A DNA stretch of 64,000 bases from Bacteroidales bacterium (GTDB taxonomy: Bacteria; Bacteroidota; Bacteroidia; Bacteroidales; F082), in NCBI GenBank assembly GCA_017439405.1, contig JAFSJF010000037.1, positions 1 to 64,000 of the forward strand. The letters run 5' to 3'. Of the stretch, positions 52,027 through 61,411 are shown one piece after another; within the stretch, counting starts at the first letter, position 1; each line of letters opens with the position of its first letter. The translations under genes were made by a program, and so were the position numbers. The notes below the pieces were generated by a model, which searched no databases, was not told where the DNA came from, and saw only the letters and a list, made by a program, of their open reading frames with translations.

Positions 52027-53193
52027 ATGGAAGTAAAGCATTTTAGAAACGATGGTAAGTTGAAATTACTTATTATTGTTGGAACGAGACCCGAAATAAT
52101 TAGACTTGCGGCTGTCATCAACAAATGCCGTCAGTATTTTGATACATTGCTGGCGCATACAGGTCAGAACTACGACTACAACCTAAATGGTGTCTTCTTC
52201 AAGGACCTCAAGCTGGCTGACCCCGATGTGTATATGGAGGCCGTGGGTAACGACTTGGGCGAGACCATGGGCAACATCATCGCCAAGAGCTATCAGCTGA
52301 TGGTGGAGGTGAAGCCGGATGCCGTGCTGGTGTTGGGTGATACGAACTCATGTTTGAGCGTCATCGGTGCAAAGCGCCTGCACATCCCCATTTTCCACAT
52401 GGAGGCCGGCAACCGCTGCAAGGACGAATGTCTGCCCGAGGAGACCAACCGCCGCATCGTGGATATCATTTCCGATGTGAACATGGCTTACAGCGAGCAC
52501 GCCCGCAGATATTTGGCCGATACGGGGCTACCCAAGGAACGCACATACGTTACGGGTTCACCCATGGCCGAGGTACTGCACAACAATTTGAAAGAGATTG
52601 AGGCTTCGGATATCCACGCTCGTCTGGGTTTGGAAAGGGGCAAGTATATTCTGCTGAGTGCCCACCGTGAGGAAAACATCGACACGGAGAAGAACTTCAT
52701 ATCGTTGTTCACCGCCATCAACAAAATGGCTGAAAAGTACGACATGCCGATTCTCTACAGCTGCCATCCACGTTCAAGAAAGCGTTTGGAGGCTACTGGC
52801 TTCCAACTGGACAAACGTGTCATCCAGCATGAGCCCCTGGGTTTCCACGACTACAACTGCCTCCAGATGAACGCCTTTGCAGTGGTGAGCGACAGCGGCA
52901 CATTGCCTGAAGAGAGTTCGTTTTTCACCAGCGTGGGTCATCCCTTTCCGGCAGTCTGCATCCGTACCTCGACAGAGCGTCCCGAAGCCTTGGACAAAGG
53001 TTGTTTCGTGCTGAGCGGCATTGACACGATAGGTCTGCTTCAGAGCGTTGACGTGGCAGTGGAACTGATCAAAGACGGCCACGACGGGATACCAGTGCCA
53101 GATTATGTGGACGAGAACGTGTCAACGAAAGTGGTGCGTATCATTCAATCGTATGTTGGTGTAGTAAACAAAATGGTCTGGAGAAAGTTCTGA
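52027..53193 (+). CDS. fnlC: UDP-N-acetylglucosamine 2-epimerase family (FnlC/WbjD)
   Basis: A 388-residue non-hydrolysing UDP-HexNAc 2-epimerase. LLIIVGTRPEIIRLA starts the fold, HTGQNYD, LVLGDTNSCLS, HMEAGNRCKDECLPEETNRR and SDSGTLPEESSFF are the conserved active-site blocks. With fnlA and fnlB next to it, it is the final enzyme forming UDP-L-FucNAc from the L-pneumosamine intermediate. I use ATG 52027; an upstream ATG at 51946 would overlap the GxxExxY gene. Confidence 0.93.
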   Translation: MEVKHFRNDGKLKLLIIVGTRPEIIRLAAVINKCRQYFDTLLAHTGQNYDYNLNGVFFKDLKLADPDVYMEAVGNDLGETMGNIIAKSYQLMVEVKPDAVLVLGDTNSCLSVIGAKRLHIPIFHMEAGNRCKDECLPEETNRRIVDIISDVNMAYSEHARRYLADTGLPKERTYVTGSPMAEVLHNNLKEIEASDIHARLGLERGKYILLSAHREENIDTEKNFISLFTAINKMAEKYDMPILYSCHPRSRKRLEATGFQLDKRVIQHEPLGFHDYNCLQMNAFAVVSDSGTLPEESSFFTSVGHPFPAVCIRTSTERPEALDKGCFVLSGIDTIGLLQSVDVAVELIKDGHDGIPVPDYVDENVSTKVVRIIQSYVGVVNKMVWRKF

Positions 53194-53328
53194 CGAACTT
53201 CACGCAGATAATTATGTCACACAGATGACACAGATATTGCTCGCTGTTGGCAAAAAAATCTGTGAATTCCGTGTAATCTGTGTGAGAAAAAAAGTCGCAG
53301 GCGAAAAAATAAATTAAATCAGAGAGAT
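53194..53328. repeat. intergenic region with CACAGAT-type inverted repeats
   Basis: CACACAGATGACACAGAT near 53218 faces GTGTAATCTGTGTG at 53271-53284, so a long imperfect hairpin is possible. No gene is visible. Confidence 0.6.
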
Positions 53329-54528
53329 ATGAAAATACTGGTTACAGGAGCGAAGGGTTTCGTGGGCAGAAATCTCTGCGCGAACCTCCGCAATATACAA
53401 GAAGGCAAAGACCGTAGATTTCCGGAATTGAAAATCAAGGAGATTTACGAGTATGATATCGATACTGACCCATCGTTGTTGGATGGCTACTGCGCCAAGG
53501 CCGACTTCGTGTTCAACCTGGCCGGGGTGAACCGACCGCAGAACCAGGAGGAGTTCATGCAAGGCAACTTCGGTTTTGCCTCGACGCTGCTCGAAACGCT
53601 GAAGAAGCACGGGAACAAGTGCCCGGTGATGCTCAGCAGCTCACAGCAGGCATCGCTGAAGGGGCGGTTTGGAAACTCGGAATATGGCAGAAGCAAGAAA
53701 GCTGGCGAAGACCTTTTCTTGGATTATAGCAAGGAAACTGGAGCCAAGGTGTTTGTTTACAGGTTCCCCAACTTATTCGGCAAGTGGTGCCGACCGAACT
53801 ACAACAGTGCCGTTGCCACTTTCTGCAATGCTTTCGCCAATGACCTGCCTTACACGGTGAATGACCCGTCAGTGGAACTGGAGCTGCTTTACATTGACGA
53901 TTTGGTTGACGAGATGATTGCCTGCTTGAAAGGCGAGGAGCATCATTGTGAGTTTGAGGGTCTGGATGTGCTGCCCAAACCTGACGGCAAGTATTGCTAT
54001 GTCCCGACAACGCACAAAATCACTTTGGGTGGCATCGTCGACCTGCTGAAGCAATTTGCAGCCCAACCCCAAACCCTGATGGTGCCAGAGATTCCTGCCA
54101 ACAGCTTTGCCAAGAAGCTCTACAGCACCTACCTGAGCTATCTTCCCAAGGAAAAGGTCGCCTTCCCTCTGAAAATGAACGTGGACGACCGCGGCTCCTT
54201 TACCGAATTGGTTCACACGTTGAACTGTGGTCAGGTGAGCATCAATATCAGCAAGCCCGGCATCACCAAAGGCCAGCACTGGCATAACACCAAATGGGAG
54301 TTCTTTATTGTGGTTAGCGGCCACGGATTGATCCAAGAGCGCAAACTCGGCACGGACGAAATCATCGAGTTTGAAGTGAGTGGCGACAACATCCAGTGCA
54401 TCCACATGCTGCCTGGATACACGCACAACATCATCAACCTCAGCGAGACAGAGAACTTGGTGACGGTGATGTATTGCAATGAGATTTTCGACCCGAATAA
54501 GCCTGATACTTATTTTGAGAAGGTGTGA
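53329..54528 (+). CDS. fnlB: UDP-2-acetamido-2,6-dideoxy-hexulose reductase/epimerase (FnlB/CapF/WbjC)
   Basis: A 399-residue bifunctional protein. The N-terminal SDR domain has GAKGFVGRNL, NLAGVNRPQN and YGRSK; the C-terminal cupin domain (from about residue 285: RGSFTELVHT; ITKGQHWHNTKWEFF) carries the metal-binding histidines. This two-domain plan is the mark of CapF. It does the middle steps from the FnlA product to UDP-L-pneumosamine precursor. Gene order here is A, C, B instead of the common A, B, C. Confidence 0.93.
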   Translation: MKILVTGAKGFVGRNLCANLRNIQEGKDRRFPELKIKEIYEYDIDTDPSLLDGYCAKADFVFNLAGVNRPQNQEEFMQGNFGFASTLLETLKKHGNKCPVMLSSSQQASLKGRFGNSEYGRSKKAGEDLFLDYSKETGAKVFVYRFPNLFGKWCRPNYNSAVATFCNAFANDLPYTVNDPSVELELLYIDDLVDEMIACLKGEEHHCEFEGLDVLPKPDGKYCYVPTTHKITLGGIVDLLKQFAAQPQTLMVPEIPANSFAKKLYSTYLSYLPKEKVAFPLKMNVDDRGSFTELVHTLNCGQVSINISKPGITKGQHWHNTKWEFFIVVSGHGLIQERKLGTDEIIEFEVSGDNIQCIHMLPGYTHNIINLSETENLVTVMYCNEIFDPNKPDTYFEKV

Positions 54529-54584
54529 TGTGAGACGACAGGTTGTATGGATTGTTTATCGTAATTTAAATAATAACATATATT

Positions 54585-55841
54585 ATGTCTGCTAATAAAC
54601 GAATCTACCTCTGCCTAGCCCACATGAGCGAAGCAGGTCTTGAACAAAAGTACATCAAAGAAGCCTTCGACACCAATTGGGTGGTGCCGCTTGGACCTAA
54701 TGTCAATGGATTTGAAAAAGACCTTGAAGAGTTTGTCGGGGAAGGAAAGCGCGTCGTCGCCCTTTCGAGCGGTACCGCCGCTGTGCATCTGGGGCTTATT
54801 GCCGCTGGTGTGAAGGCAGGCGACGAGGTGTTGGTGCAGAGTTTCACCTTCTGCGCCTCCACACACCCCATCACCTATCTTGGCGCAACACCCATCCTGA
54901 TCGACTCGGAACCCGACACTTGGAACATCGACCCCGATCTGTTAGAAGAGGCCATCAAGGACAGAATCGCCAAAACGGGTCGCAAGCCAGCGGCCATCAT
55001 TCCTGTGGCGCTTTACGGTATGCCCTACAAAGCCGACCGCATCATGGAAATCGCCAACCGCTACGACATACCCGTCGTCGAGGATGCCGCTGAAGGCTTT
55101 GGGTCGAAGTATAAAGGCCGGATGTTGGGTACATTTGGAAAGTCGGGCGTACTGAGTTTCAACGGCAACAAGATGATTACCACCTCGGGCGGTGGCGCAT
55201 TGGTGACGGCCAACGAGGACGAATGGCGCGAGATTATGATGTATGCCACCCAGTATCGCGAGAGCTATCCATATTATCAACACGAGAAGATTGGCTTCAA
55301 CTACCGCATGTCGAACATCTGCGCTGGCATAGGCCGTGGGCAAATGACTATTGTTAATGACCACATCGCCCATCATAAACATGTTCAAAAGATGTATGAA
55401 GATTTACTGAAAGATGTTCCAGGCATCCACGTCCATGCACAGCCTGCATCTGGCGAGTATGATAGCAATTATTGGCTTTGCACCATCACAATAGACGAGA
55501 ACGTAAAGGTCAAAGGTCAAGAGAATGCGTACAAAACCATCGTGCAAGGTGCCGTGGGCGGTGCCGCCGGTGTGATTCATGCCGCATCGTCGGCGGTGAC
55601 CGACTGCCAACCTAACGACAATGTAGAGGCATTGCGTGTGTTTATGGATGCCGCTGGCATCGAGGCGCGTCCTGTGTGGAAACCCATGCATAAACAGCCT
55701 GTGTATAAGAACAGTCCGGCCTACGTCAACGGTGTTTCTGAGTCTATCTTTAAAGTGGGTATGTGCCTCCCCGCCGGGCCTTATGTGAGCGACGAGGATG
55801 TGCGATATATAGTAGAGACTATCAAATCTGCATTAATCTAA
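54585..55841 (+). CDS. DegT/DnrJ/EryC1-family sugar aminotransferase
   Basis: A 418-residue PLP-dependent nucleotide-sugar aminotransferase. LSSGTAAVHLGL, VEDAAEGFGSKYKG and the PLP lysine in SFNGNKMITTSGGG are intact; EARPVWKPMH is the typical C-terminal block. An insertion of about 40 residues precedes that block and begins with a short 7-base-period repeat (55501-55525). The substrate keto-sugar is unknown; possible partners are WbpB (a 3-keto-uronate, WbpE role) or a 4-keto-6-deoxy sugar. Confidence 0.9.
   Translation: MSANKRIYLCLAHMSEAGLEQKYIKEAFDTNWVVPLGPNVNGFEKDLEEFVGEGKRVVALSSGTAAVHLGLIAAGVKAGDEVLVQSFTFCASTHPITYLGATPILIDSEPDTWNIDPDLLEEAIKDRIAKTGRKPAAIIPVALYGMPYKADRIMEIANRYDIPVVEDAAEGFGSKYKGRMLGTFGKSGVLSFNGNKMITTSGGGALVTANEDEWREIMMYATQYRESYPYYQHEKIGFNYRMSNICAGIGRGQMTIVNDHIAHHKHVQKMYEDLLKDVPGIHVHAQPASGEYDSNYWLCTITIDENVKVKGQENAYKTIVQGAVGGAAGVIHAASSAVTDCQPNDNVEALRVFMDAAGIEARPVWKPMHKQPVYKNSPAYVNGVSESIFKVGMCLPAGPYVSDEDVRYIVETIKSALI
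55501..55525 (+). repeat. short heptamer-period repeat inside the aminotransferase gene
   Basis: aaaggtc, aaaggtc, aagagaa read as 7-base steps and are translated in frame as Val-Lys-Gly-Gln-Glu. Only about three units, so the link to the longer arrays is tentative. Confidence 0.45.
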
Positions 55842-55866
55842 CAAAACGTAATTTAAGTCTTGGCTT

Positions 55867-56949
55867 ATGTCAAAAACAGCGCTAATCACCGGAATAACGG
55901 GTCAAGATGGCTCGTTTCTGGCTGAGTTTCTGATAGATAAAGGCTACGAGGTGCATGGAATACTGCGCCGCAGCTCGAGTTTCAACACTGGTCGCATCGA
56001 GCACCTTTATCTGGACGAGTGGGTGCGCGACATGAAGCAGTGCCGCCTCGTCAACCTGCATTGGGGCGACTTGACCGACTCGTCGAGCTTGATTCGCATC
56101 ATTTCCGAAATAAAACCTGACGAAATCTATAACCTCGCAGCCCAAAGCCACGTGAAAGTGAGTTTCGACGTGCCTGAGTTCACCGCCGACGCCGATGCCA
56201 TTGGCGTGTTGCGTCTGTTGGAAGCCGTCCGCATCGCGGGACTGGCCGAAACCTGTCGCATCTATCAAGCCTCTACCTCTGAGTTGTACGGCTTGGTGCA
56301 GGAGGTGCCGCAGAAGGAGACGACACCGTTCTATCCACGTTCACCATACGGCGTGGCCAAGCTCTACGGCTTCTGGATCATGAAGAACTACCGCGAGAGC
56401 TATGGCATGTACTGCTGCAACGGCATCCTCTTCAACCATGAGTCGGAACGCCGAGGCGAAACTTTCGTCACCCGTAAGATCGCTTTGGCCGCTGCCCGTA
56501 TCGCCCAAGGCTATCAGGACAAGTTGTATCTCGGCAACCTCAATTCTTTGCGCGACTGGGGCTATGCCAAAGACTATGTGGAGTGCATGTGGTTGATTTT
56601 GCAACAGCCCGAGCCCGAAGATTTCGTCATCGCTACGGGACAATACCATAGCGTGCGCGAGTTTTGCACGCTGGCGTTCAAGTATGTCGGCATCGATTTG
56701 CGCTGGGAAGGCATGGGCGTAGAGGAAAAAGGCATTGACTCCAAGACGGGGAAAGTGCTCGTTGAGGTCGATCCGAAATATTTCCGCCCGGCAGAGGTAG
56801 ACCAGTTGCTTGGCGACCCGACCAAAGCGAAGACCCGGTTGGGCTGGAACCCCGCCAAGACTTCGTTTGAGGACTTGGTCAAGATAATGGTCGATCACGA
56901 CATGAAAAAGGTACGCAAGATGCACATGGAGGTGGCAGACGATGAATAG
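55867..56949 (+). CDS. gmd: GDP-mannose 4,6-dehydratase
   Basis: A 360-residue short-chain dehydratase. [14 protein letters not shown], the [15 protein letters not shown] segment, [12 protein letters not shown], the catalytic Thr/Glu region STSELYG and YGVAK, and the [17 protein letters not shown]-binding block are all as in Gmd. It converts GDP-mannose to GDP-4-keto-6-deoxymannose. It overlaps fcl by eight bases. Confidence 0.95.
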   Translation: MSKTALITGITGQDGSFLAEFLIDKGYEVHGILRRSSSFNTGRIEHLYLDEWVRDMKQCRLVNLHWGDLTDSSSLIRIISEIKPDEIYNLAAQSHVKVSFDVPEFTADADAIGVLRLLEAVRIAGLAETCRIYQASTSELYGLVQEVPQKETTPFYPRSPYGVAKLYGFWIMKNYRESYGMYCCNGILFNHESERRGETFVTRKIALAAARIAQGYQDKLYLGNLNSLRDWGYAKDYVECMWLILQQPEPEDFVIATGQYHSVREFCTLAFKYVGIDLRWEGMGVEEKGIDSKTGKVLVEVDPKYFRPAEVDQLLGDPTKAKTRLGWNPAKTSFEDLVKIMVDHDMKKVRKMHMEVADDE

Positions 56950-57886
56950 GGAGAGCAAAATATATGTCGCAGGGCATAGAGGCATGGTGGGAAGCGCCAT
57001 CGTCCGCGAACTGCAACGGCAAGGCTACGGTAATCTGGTGTTGCGGACCCACAACGAACTGGATTTAACCCGTCAAGAAGCGGTTGAGAAGTTCTTCGCT
57101 GAGGAAAAACCCGAGTATGTGTTTTTGGCAGCGGCCAAGGTGGGCGGCATCGTCGCCAACCAATCGGCTTTGGCCGACTTCATGTACGACAACATGGTCT
57201 TGGAGATGAACGTCATCCACGCCGCATGGAAGAACGGCTGCAAGAAGCTGGAGTTTCTCGGCAGCAGCTGCATCTATCCCCGTATGGCTCCGCAGCCCAT
57301 GACCGAAAGTTGCTTGCTCACAGGCGAGTTGGAGAAAACCAACGAGGCCTACGCCTTGGCCAAGATCAGCGGACTGAAGTATTGCGAATACCTCAATCGG
57401 CAGTACGGAACCGACTACATTAGCGTGATGCCGACCAACCTCTATGGCACCAACGACAACTACCACCCCGAGCACAGCCATGTGCTTCCGGCATTGATCA
57501 GGCGTTTCCACGAAGCCAAAGTCAATGGTTTGAAGGAGGTCACTTGCTGGGGCGACGGCAGCCCGCTGCGCGAGTTCCTCTATGTTGACGACCTGGCCAA
57601 CCTTTGCGTGTTCCTGATGAACAACTATAGCGGCAATGAGACCGTGAATGCCGGCACTGGCAAGGAGCTGACCATCAAGGCACTTGCCGAGTTGGTCGCC
57701 AAGGTGGTAGGCTACGCGGGCGAAATCAAGTGGGACGCCACCCGCCCCAATGGCACCCCTCGCAAGCTCCTTGATGTATCGAAAGCCACCAAACTCGGCT
57801 GGACATACAAGACCGAGCTGGAAGACGGCATTAGGCTGAGCTACGAAGACTTCCTGGCGAGTCCTATGCGTGCGTATAGATTTTAG
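56942..57886 (+). CDS. fcl: GDP-L-fucose synthase
   Basis: A 314-residue epimerase-reductase (WcaG/Fcl). [11 protein letters not shown] binds [22 protein letters not shown] with the catalytic cysteine, and YALAK follow, then [20 protein letters not shown] with the catalytic histidine. It forms GDP-L-fucose from the Gmd product. This is the last rightward gene of the polysaccharide locus; a 96-base gap without a clear terminator separates it from the convergent gldB-like gene. Confidence 0.95.
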   Translation: MNRESKIYVAGHRGMVGSAIVRELQRQGYGNLVLRTHNELDLTRQEAVEKFFAEEKPEYVFLAAAKVGGIVANQSALADFMYDNMVLEMNVIHAAWKNGCKKLEFLGSSCIYPRMAPQPMTESCLLTGELEKTNEAYALAKISGLKYCEYLNRQYGTDYISVMPTNLYGTNDNYHPEHSHVLPALIRRFHEAKVNGLKEVTCWGDGSPLREFLYVDDLANLCVFLMNNYSGNETVNAGTGKELTIKALAELVAKVVGYAGEIKWDATRPNGTPRKLLDVSKATKLGWTYKTELEDGIRLSYEDFLASPMRAYRF

Positions 57887-57982
57887 GCCAAAGTTTTTTG
57901 CACAAACGAAAAGGGAAATGGATGCAAAATCCGAGAGTAGCAATAGGCATGTAAAACCTGTATGAATGACCAAGGCAAAAGA

Positions 57983-58981
57983 CTACTTCCTTGGTTTATA
58001 GCTCGAATCTTGGAAAATGTTCCGAAGATCTTTCCGTTCCATGAATTCTTTCAGATCGAAACCATCGTGGCTCGAGGCGTAGGCGCGGACGATGTTCAGG
58101 CCGAAGAACTCGCCGAGGCGCGAGGGCGCGTCGTTGCTGTAGGCCTGCGTGAACGGACCGTCGCCGAAAAACATCATATAAGCGTCCAAGCTGGAGTCGT
58201 AAAGCCGCTTGTTGCCCACGATGTCGGCCCACACCTGCCCTTCGTTCTCCACGGCCCAACGCCATTGGCCTGACGAATAGCCGAGCAAGACGCTGTCGGG
58301 CATCGTGGGGCACATTGCCTCGACGAAGAAGTCCAAACGGCCGTAATACAGCATCTCGTCGATCACTTGGCCTTGCTTGCGCCATTCTTGCAAATAATTC
58401 ACATACAGTTCTTTAGCCACATCCTTGGCCAAGGTTGCCAAGTTGGTGCGCGCTTGCATGTATTTCGGCATCCCAATTTGGTCATAGGCCTCGTCTTGGT
58501 TGAGATACCAATCCAAGGAAACCACCAACTGGTTGTCGATGATTTGCACGGGCGGTACCTCGATAATAACGCCCGTCACGCAAGTGAAAACCTTCTTAGG
58601 AAGCTCAATTTCAGGATAATAGTGGTGAAAATGCGCAAAGATGTCTTCCACCATCGGTTCCACCTGCTTGAGGTCGAGGAAGGCGGTTTTCACCTTTTCA
58701 TACAACATGACGCTGAACGGGTCGATGGCGAAATCCTTGAGGTATTTCACCGCGTCGGGGTCGTTGAGGTCGCCGCTGAGGAACACGCGATAACGGTCCT
58801 GGATTTTTGCCAGTTCTTGCTGGAAATCAGCCGTGTCGAGGTTGAAGAGCACGTCTTCGTAACGGTCGAACTGGAGGTCGTAAGGCTCTGTTTTCACATC
58901 GAGTTTGGCTTTGTAGGCCGGGGTTTGATGCTGGCAGGCTACTGCTATCAGTGATAGGAGGATGAGGGTTGTCTTTTTCAT
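57983..58981 (-). CDS. gldB: GldB-like lipoprotein
   Basis: A 332-residue exported lipoprotein with a signal peptide and lipobox near residue 16 (LIAVACQ). The body resembles GldB, the lipoprotein associated with gliding motility and the type IX secretion machinery of Bacteroidota; homologs occur in many non-gliding Bacteroidales. PKYMQARTNL, YYGRLDFFVEAMCP and SRLGEFFGLNIVRAY are the conserved-looking blocks. It lies convergent to the sugar locus and belongs to the conserved chromosome. Confidence 0.85.
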   Translation of the reverse strand: MKKTTLILLSLIAVACQHQTPAYKAKLDVKTEPYDLQFDRYEDVLFNLDTADFQQELAKIQDRYRVFLSGDLNDPDAVKYLKDFAIDPFSVMLYEKVKTAFLDLKQVEPMVEDIFAHFHHYYPEIELPKKVFTCVTGVIIEVPPVQIIDNQLVVSLDWYLNQDEAYDQIGMPKYMQARTNLATLAKDVAKELYVNYLQEWRKQGQVIDEMLYYGRLDFFVEAMCPTMPDSVLLGYSSGQWRWAVENEGQVWADIVGNKRLYDSSLDAYMMFFGDGPFTQAYSNDAPSRLGEFFGLNIVRAYASSHDGFDLKEFMERKDLRNIFQDSSYKPRK

Positions 58982-59000
58982 ATTACTCTGGGTGTTAGAC

Positions 59001-59018
59001 CGGGGATTAGCATCCCCG
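59001..59018. repeat. short perfect hairpin between cinA and gldB
   Basis: CGGGGAT and ATCCCCG pair around a TAGC loop. It is not followed by a clear T run on the transcribed strand, so a terminator is only one possibility. Confidence 0.45.
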
Positions 59019-59052
59019 TTTAGTATCTGTCGTCCCTACGGAACTGGCTAAT

Positions 59053-60321
59053 TCAAATTGATTCTGCGTTTTCTGCGTAAGACAAAACAGCCTGTCTCAG
59101 CATCTCGTAGGCCGCAATCGTGGCGCGATTAATCACGTTTTCGCGGTCTTTGCCGAAGTTGAAGCGTTTGGAAATCACCTTGTTGGGTGTGGCGAGGCCA
59201 ATCCACACCGTTCCAACAGGGTTTTCCTCGGTGCCGCCACTCGGTCCGGCAACGCCCGTGGTGGCCAAGCCGAAGTCGGCTTCCATTAATTGACGGACAC
59301 CCCGGGCCATGCCTTCAACGACTTCTTGGCTCACGACACCGTGTTTTTCGATGGTTTCTGCTGAAACGCCCAACACCTTGGTTTTCGTGGGCGTGGCATA
59401 GGTGACCGCAGTGCCTTTGAATACCTCGGAACTGCCTGGAATCAGGGTGATGCGGTGGGCGATGTTGCCGCCCGTGCAGCTCTCCGCTGAGGCGAAGGTC
59501 ATGCACCTATTAATTAATAACTCGAAAACCACGTGCTCGATGGGCTCGTCTTGCATGGCGAAGATGTAGTCGGAAATCAAGGCCGTCAGTTTCGCGGTCT
59601 CGCTTTCCAAGGTCTCGTGAAGCAGTCTCGCGTCCTCATGCCGTCCGCTCAGGCGCAGGCGCACCATGCCATGTTGGGGCAGGTAGGCCAGCGAAAGGAA
59701 ATCGGGCAAGCCGTCTTCCCAGTCCTTGATGCGGTCGGCCAAAAACGACTCCCCGATGCCTGTGGTCATGATGACGCGCTTCTCGTACGGCACCGCATGG
59801 AACCTCGCCTTGATGCGCGGCAGCAGCTCGTCGTTGAAGATGCCTTTCATCTCGAACGGCACGCCGGGCATGAAAGCGAAGACGACGCCGTTTTTCTCCA
59901 ACCACATGCAAGGGGCGGTTCCGTATGTGTTCGGGATGTATTGGCACGACTTCGGCAGCATGGCTTGGCCGCGGTTGCGCTCGCTCATCTCGAAGCCGCG
60001 ACGCTTGAAGAGCGCGACGATGTTGTCGTAAGCCTTTTGGTTGAATTCAAGCTCCGTCCCGAAGAACTTGCAAACGGTTGGCTTGGTGATGTCGTCGGCG
60101 GTGGGGCCGAGGCCGCCCGTCACCAACACGAGGTCGGCGTCCATGCAGGCGTTGAAGGCATCGAGGATGGCTTTTTCGGAATCGCCGATGGTCAGGGCAG
60201 AATCGAGTTGGAAACCAGCGGCTGAAAGTTGCTCGCCGAGCCAAGCGGCATTGGTGTTAATCACTTGACCGATAAGCAGCTCGTCGCCGATAGAGATGTT
60301 CTTTATGATGATGTGGCTCAT
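59053..60321 (-). CDS. cinA: CinA-family nicotinamide-nucleotide amidohydrolase
   Basis: A 422-residue two-domain CinA. The N-terminal MoCF-like domain starts IGDELLIGQVINTNAAWLG and contains VTGGLGPTADDITK; the C-terminal NMN-deamidase domain has SAESCTGGNIAHRI and GVAGPSGGTEENPVGT. It takes part in NAD recycling. I start at 60321, the ATG before HIIIKNISIGDE; upstream in-frame ATGs lie across the -7 promoter box. It is divergently transcribed from the nucleoside phosphorylase. Confidence 0.94.
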   Translation of the reverse strand: MSHIIIKNISIGDELLIGQVINTNAAWLGEQLSAAGFQLDSALTIGDSEKAILDAFNACMDADLVLVTGGLGPTADDITKPTVCKFFGTELEFNQKAYDNIVALFKRRGFEMSERNRGQAMLPKSCQYIPNTYGTAPCMWLEKNGVVFAFMPGVPFEMKGIFNDELLPRIKARFHAVPYEKRVIMTTGIGESFLADRIKDWEDGLPDFLSLAYLPQHGMVRLRLSGRHEDARLLHETLESETAKLTALISDYIFAMQDEPIEHVVFELLINRCMTFASAESCTGGNIAHRITLIPGSSEVFKGTAVTYATPTKTKVLGVSAETIEKHGVVSQEVVEGMARGVRQLMEADFGLATTGVAGPSGGTEENPVGTVWIGLATPNKVISKRFNFGKDRENVINRATIAAYEMLRQAVLSYAENAESI

Positions 60322-60338
60322 GGTTTTTGAATTTTGCG

Positions 60339-60346
60339 CAAAGATA
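60339..60346 (-). promoter_or_regulatory. Bacteroidota -7 box for cinA
   Basis: TATCTTTG on the minus strand matches the TAnnTTTG -7 consensus and ends about 18 bases before the cinA ATG. A matching -33 TTTG is not obvious. Confidence 0.55.
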
Positions 60347-60395
60347 GCCATTTTTCGTCCATTGCTGAAAAATAACGCCATTTGAAATAATTTCG

Positions 60396-60403
60396 TATTT
60401 TTG
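60396..60403 (+). promoter_or_regulatory. Bacteroidota -7 box for the nucleoside phosphorylase
   Basis: TATTTTTG matches TAnnTTTG and lies 27 bases before the ATG at 60431, giving a short leader. Confidence 0.55.
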
Positions 60404-60430
60404 CCGCCTTACTCAAAAAACGAAAAAACC

Positions 60431-61309
60431 ATGAACCAACCTATTCCCGCATCGCAGCTCATCCTCAACAGCGAGGGCGCTATATACCACCTGAACCTCC
60501 ATCCCGACCAATTGGCTGACGATGTCATCCTGGTCGGCGACCCGAGCCGCGTCGATATGATTGCCGCCTTTTTCGAAAAGATCGAGGTGAAAAGCCAAAA
60601 CCGCGAAATCATCACCCGAACTGGCTATTTCAATGGCAAGCGTATCACGGCGCTCTCCACCGGGATGGGCACCGACAACCTCGACATCGTGATCAACGAA
60701 CTTGACGCTTTGGCCAACATCGACATGGAAACCCGAATGCCCAAGGCGGAGCACCGCACCCTGAACCTCATCCGCATCGGCACTTGCGGCGCGTTGCAGC
60801 CCGACATCAAGGTGGGCGAGAACGTGGCCACGCGCTACGCCATCGGCCTGGACGGACTGCTCTACTTCTATGATAAGCACAAGGAAGTGAACGAAATCGC
60901 CATGCGCGACGCCTTCATCGAGCAGATGGGCTACCCGACCGACTTGCCCAAGCCTTACGTCGTGGAAGGCTCTAAGGAGCTTTACGACCGTTTGGCCGAA
61001 GGCTATTACCAAGGTGTGACCGCCACCGCACCCGGATTCTACGGCCCGCAAGGACGCACGCTGCGGATGCAATTGGCCTATCCCGAGAACAATCGAAAAA
61101 TCGAAAGCTTCAACTTCCAAGGCTGGCGCGTGTGCAACTTCGAGATGGAGTCGTCGGCGCTCTACGGCCTCGGCAAGATGATGGGCCACAACTGCTTGAC
61201 CATTTGTGTGGCCATCGCCAACCGCGTCACCGAAGAGTTCCTTACCGACTATCATCCCTACGTGCAGAAACTCGTCTTGAACACATTGGAACGCTTGGCA
61301 GGAAAGTGA
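60431..61309 (+). CDS. uridine phosphorylase-like nucleoside phosphorylase
   Basis: A 292-residue PNP/UDP-family phosphorylase. LVGDPSRVDMIA (phosphate binding), STGMGTDNLDIVINEL, RIGTCGALQ and the nucleoside-binding NFEMESSALYGLGKMMG are all present. It splits a nucleoside into base and pentose-1-phosphate. The frame extends upstream to 60401, but that part overlaps the -7 box, so ATG 60431 is preferred. Confidence 0.92.
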   Translation: MNQPIPASQLILNSEGAIYHLNLHPDQLADDVILVGDPSRVDMIAAFFEKIEVKSQNREIITRTGYFNGKRITALSTGMGTDNLDIVINELDALANIDMETRMPKAEHRTLNLIRIGTCGALQPDIKVGENVATRYAIGLDGLLYFYDKHKEVNEIAMRDAFIEQMGYPTDLPKPYVVEGSKELYDRLAEGYYQGVTATAPGFYGPQGRTLRMQLAYPENNRKIESFNFQGWRVCNFEMESSALYGLGKMMGHNCLTICVAIANRVTEEFLTDYHPYVQKLVLNTLERLAGK

Positions 61310-61369
61310 TGACCAACCGAAAAACGGACGCTTTTCTTCAAAAAGTCGGGCAGGATGAAAAAAAAAGCG

Positions 61370-61377
61370 TATTTTTG
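61370..61377 (+). promoter_or_regulatory. Bacteroidota -7 box for the OmpA-family gene
   Basis: TATTTTTG lies 34 bases before the ATG at 61412. This also argues against the earlier in-frame start at 61355. Confidence 0.55.
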
Positions 61378-61411
61378 CCGACCAAATTCTAAACCGAACA
61401 AATACTTCATT

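Noticed and set aside
57964..58000. CCAAGG...CCTTGG inverted repeat at the end of the gldB-like gene as a terminator
   Set aside because: It overlaps the coding end and lacks a T run; too weak to call.
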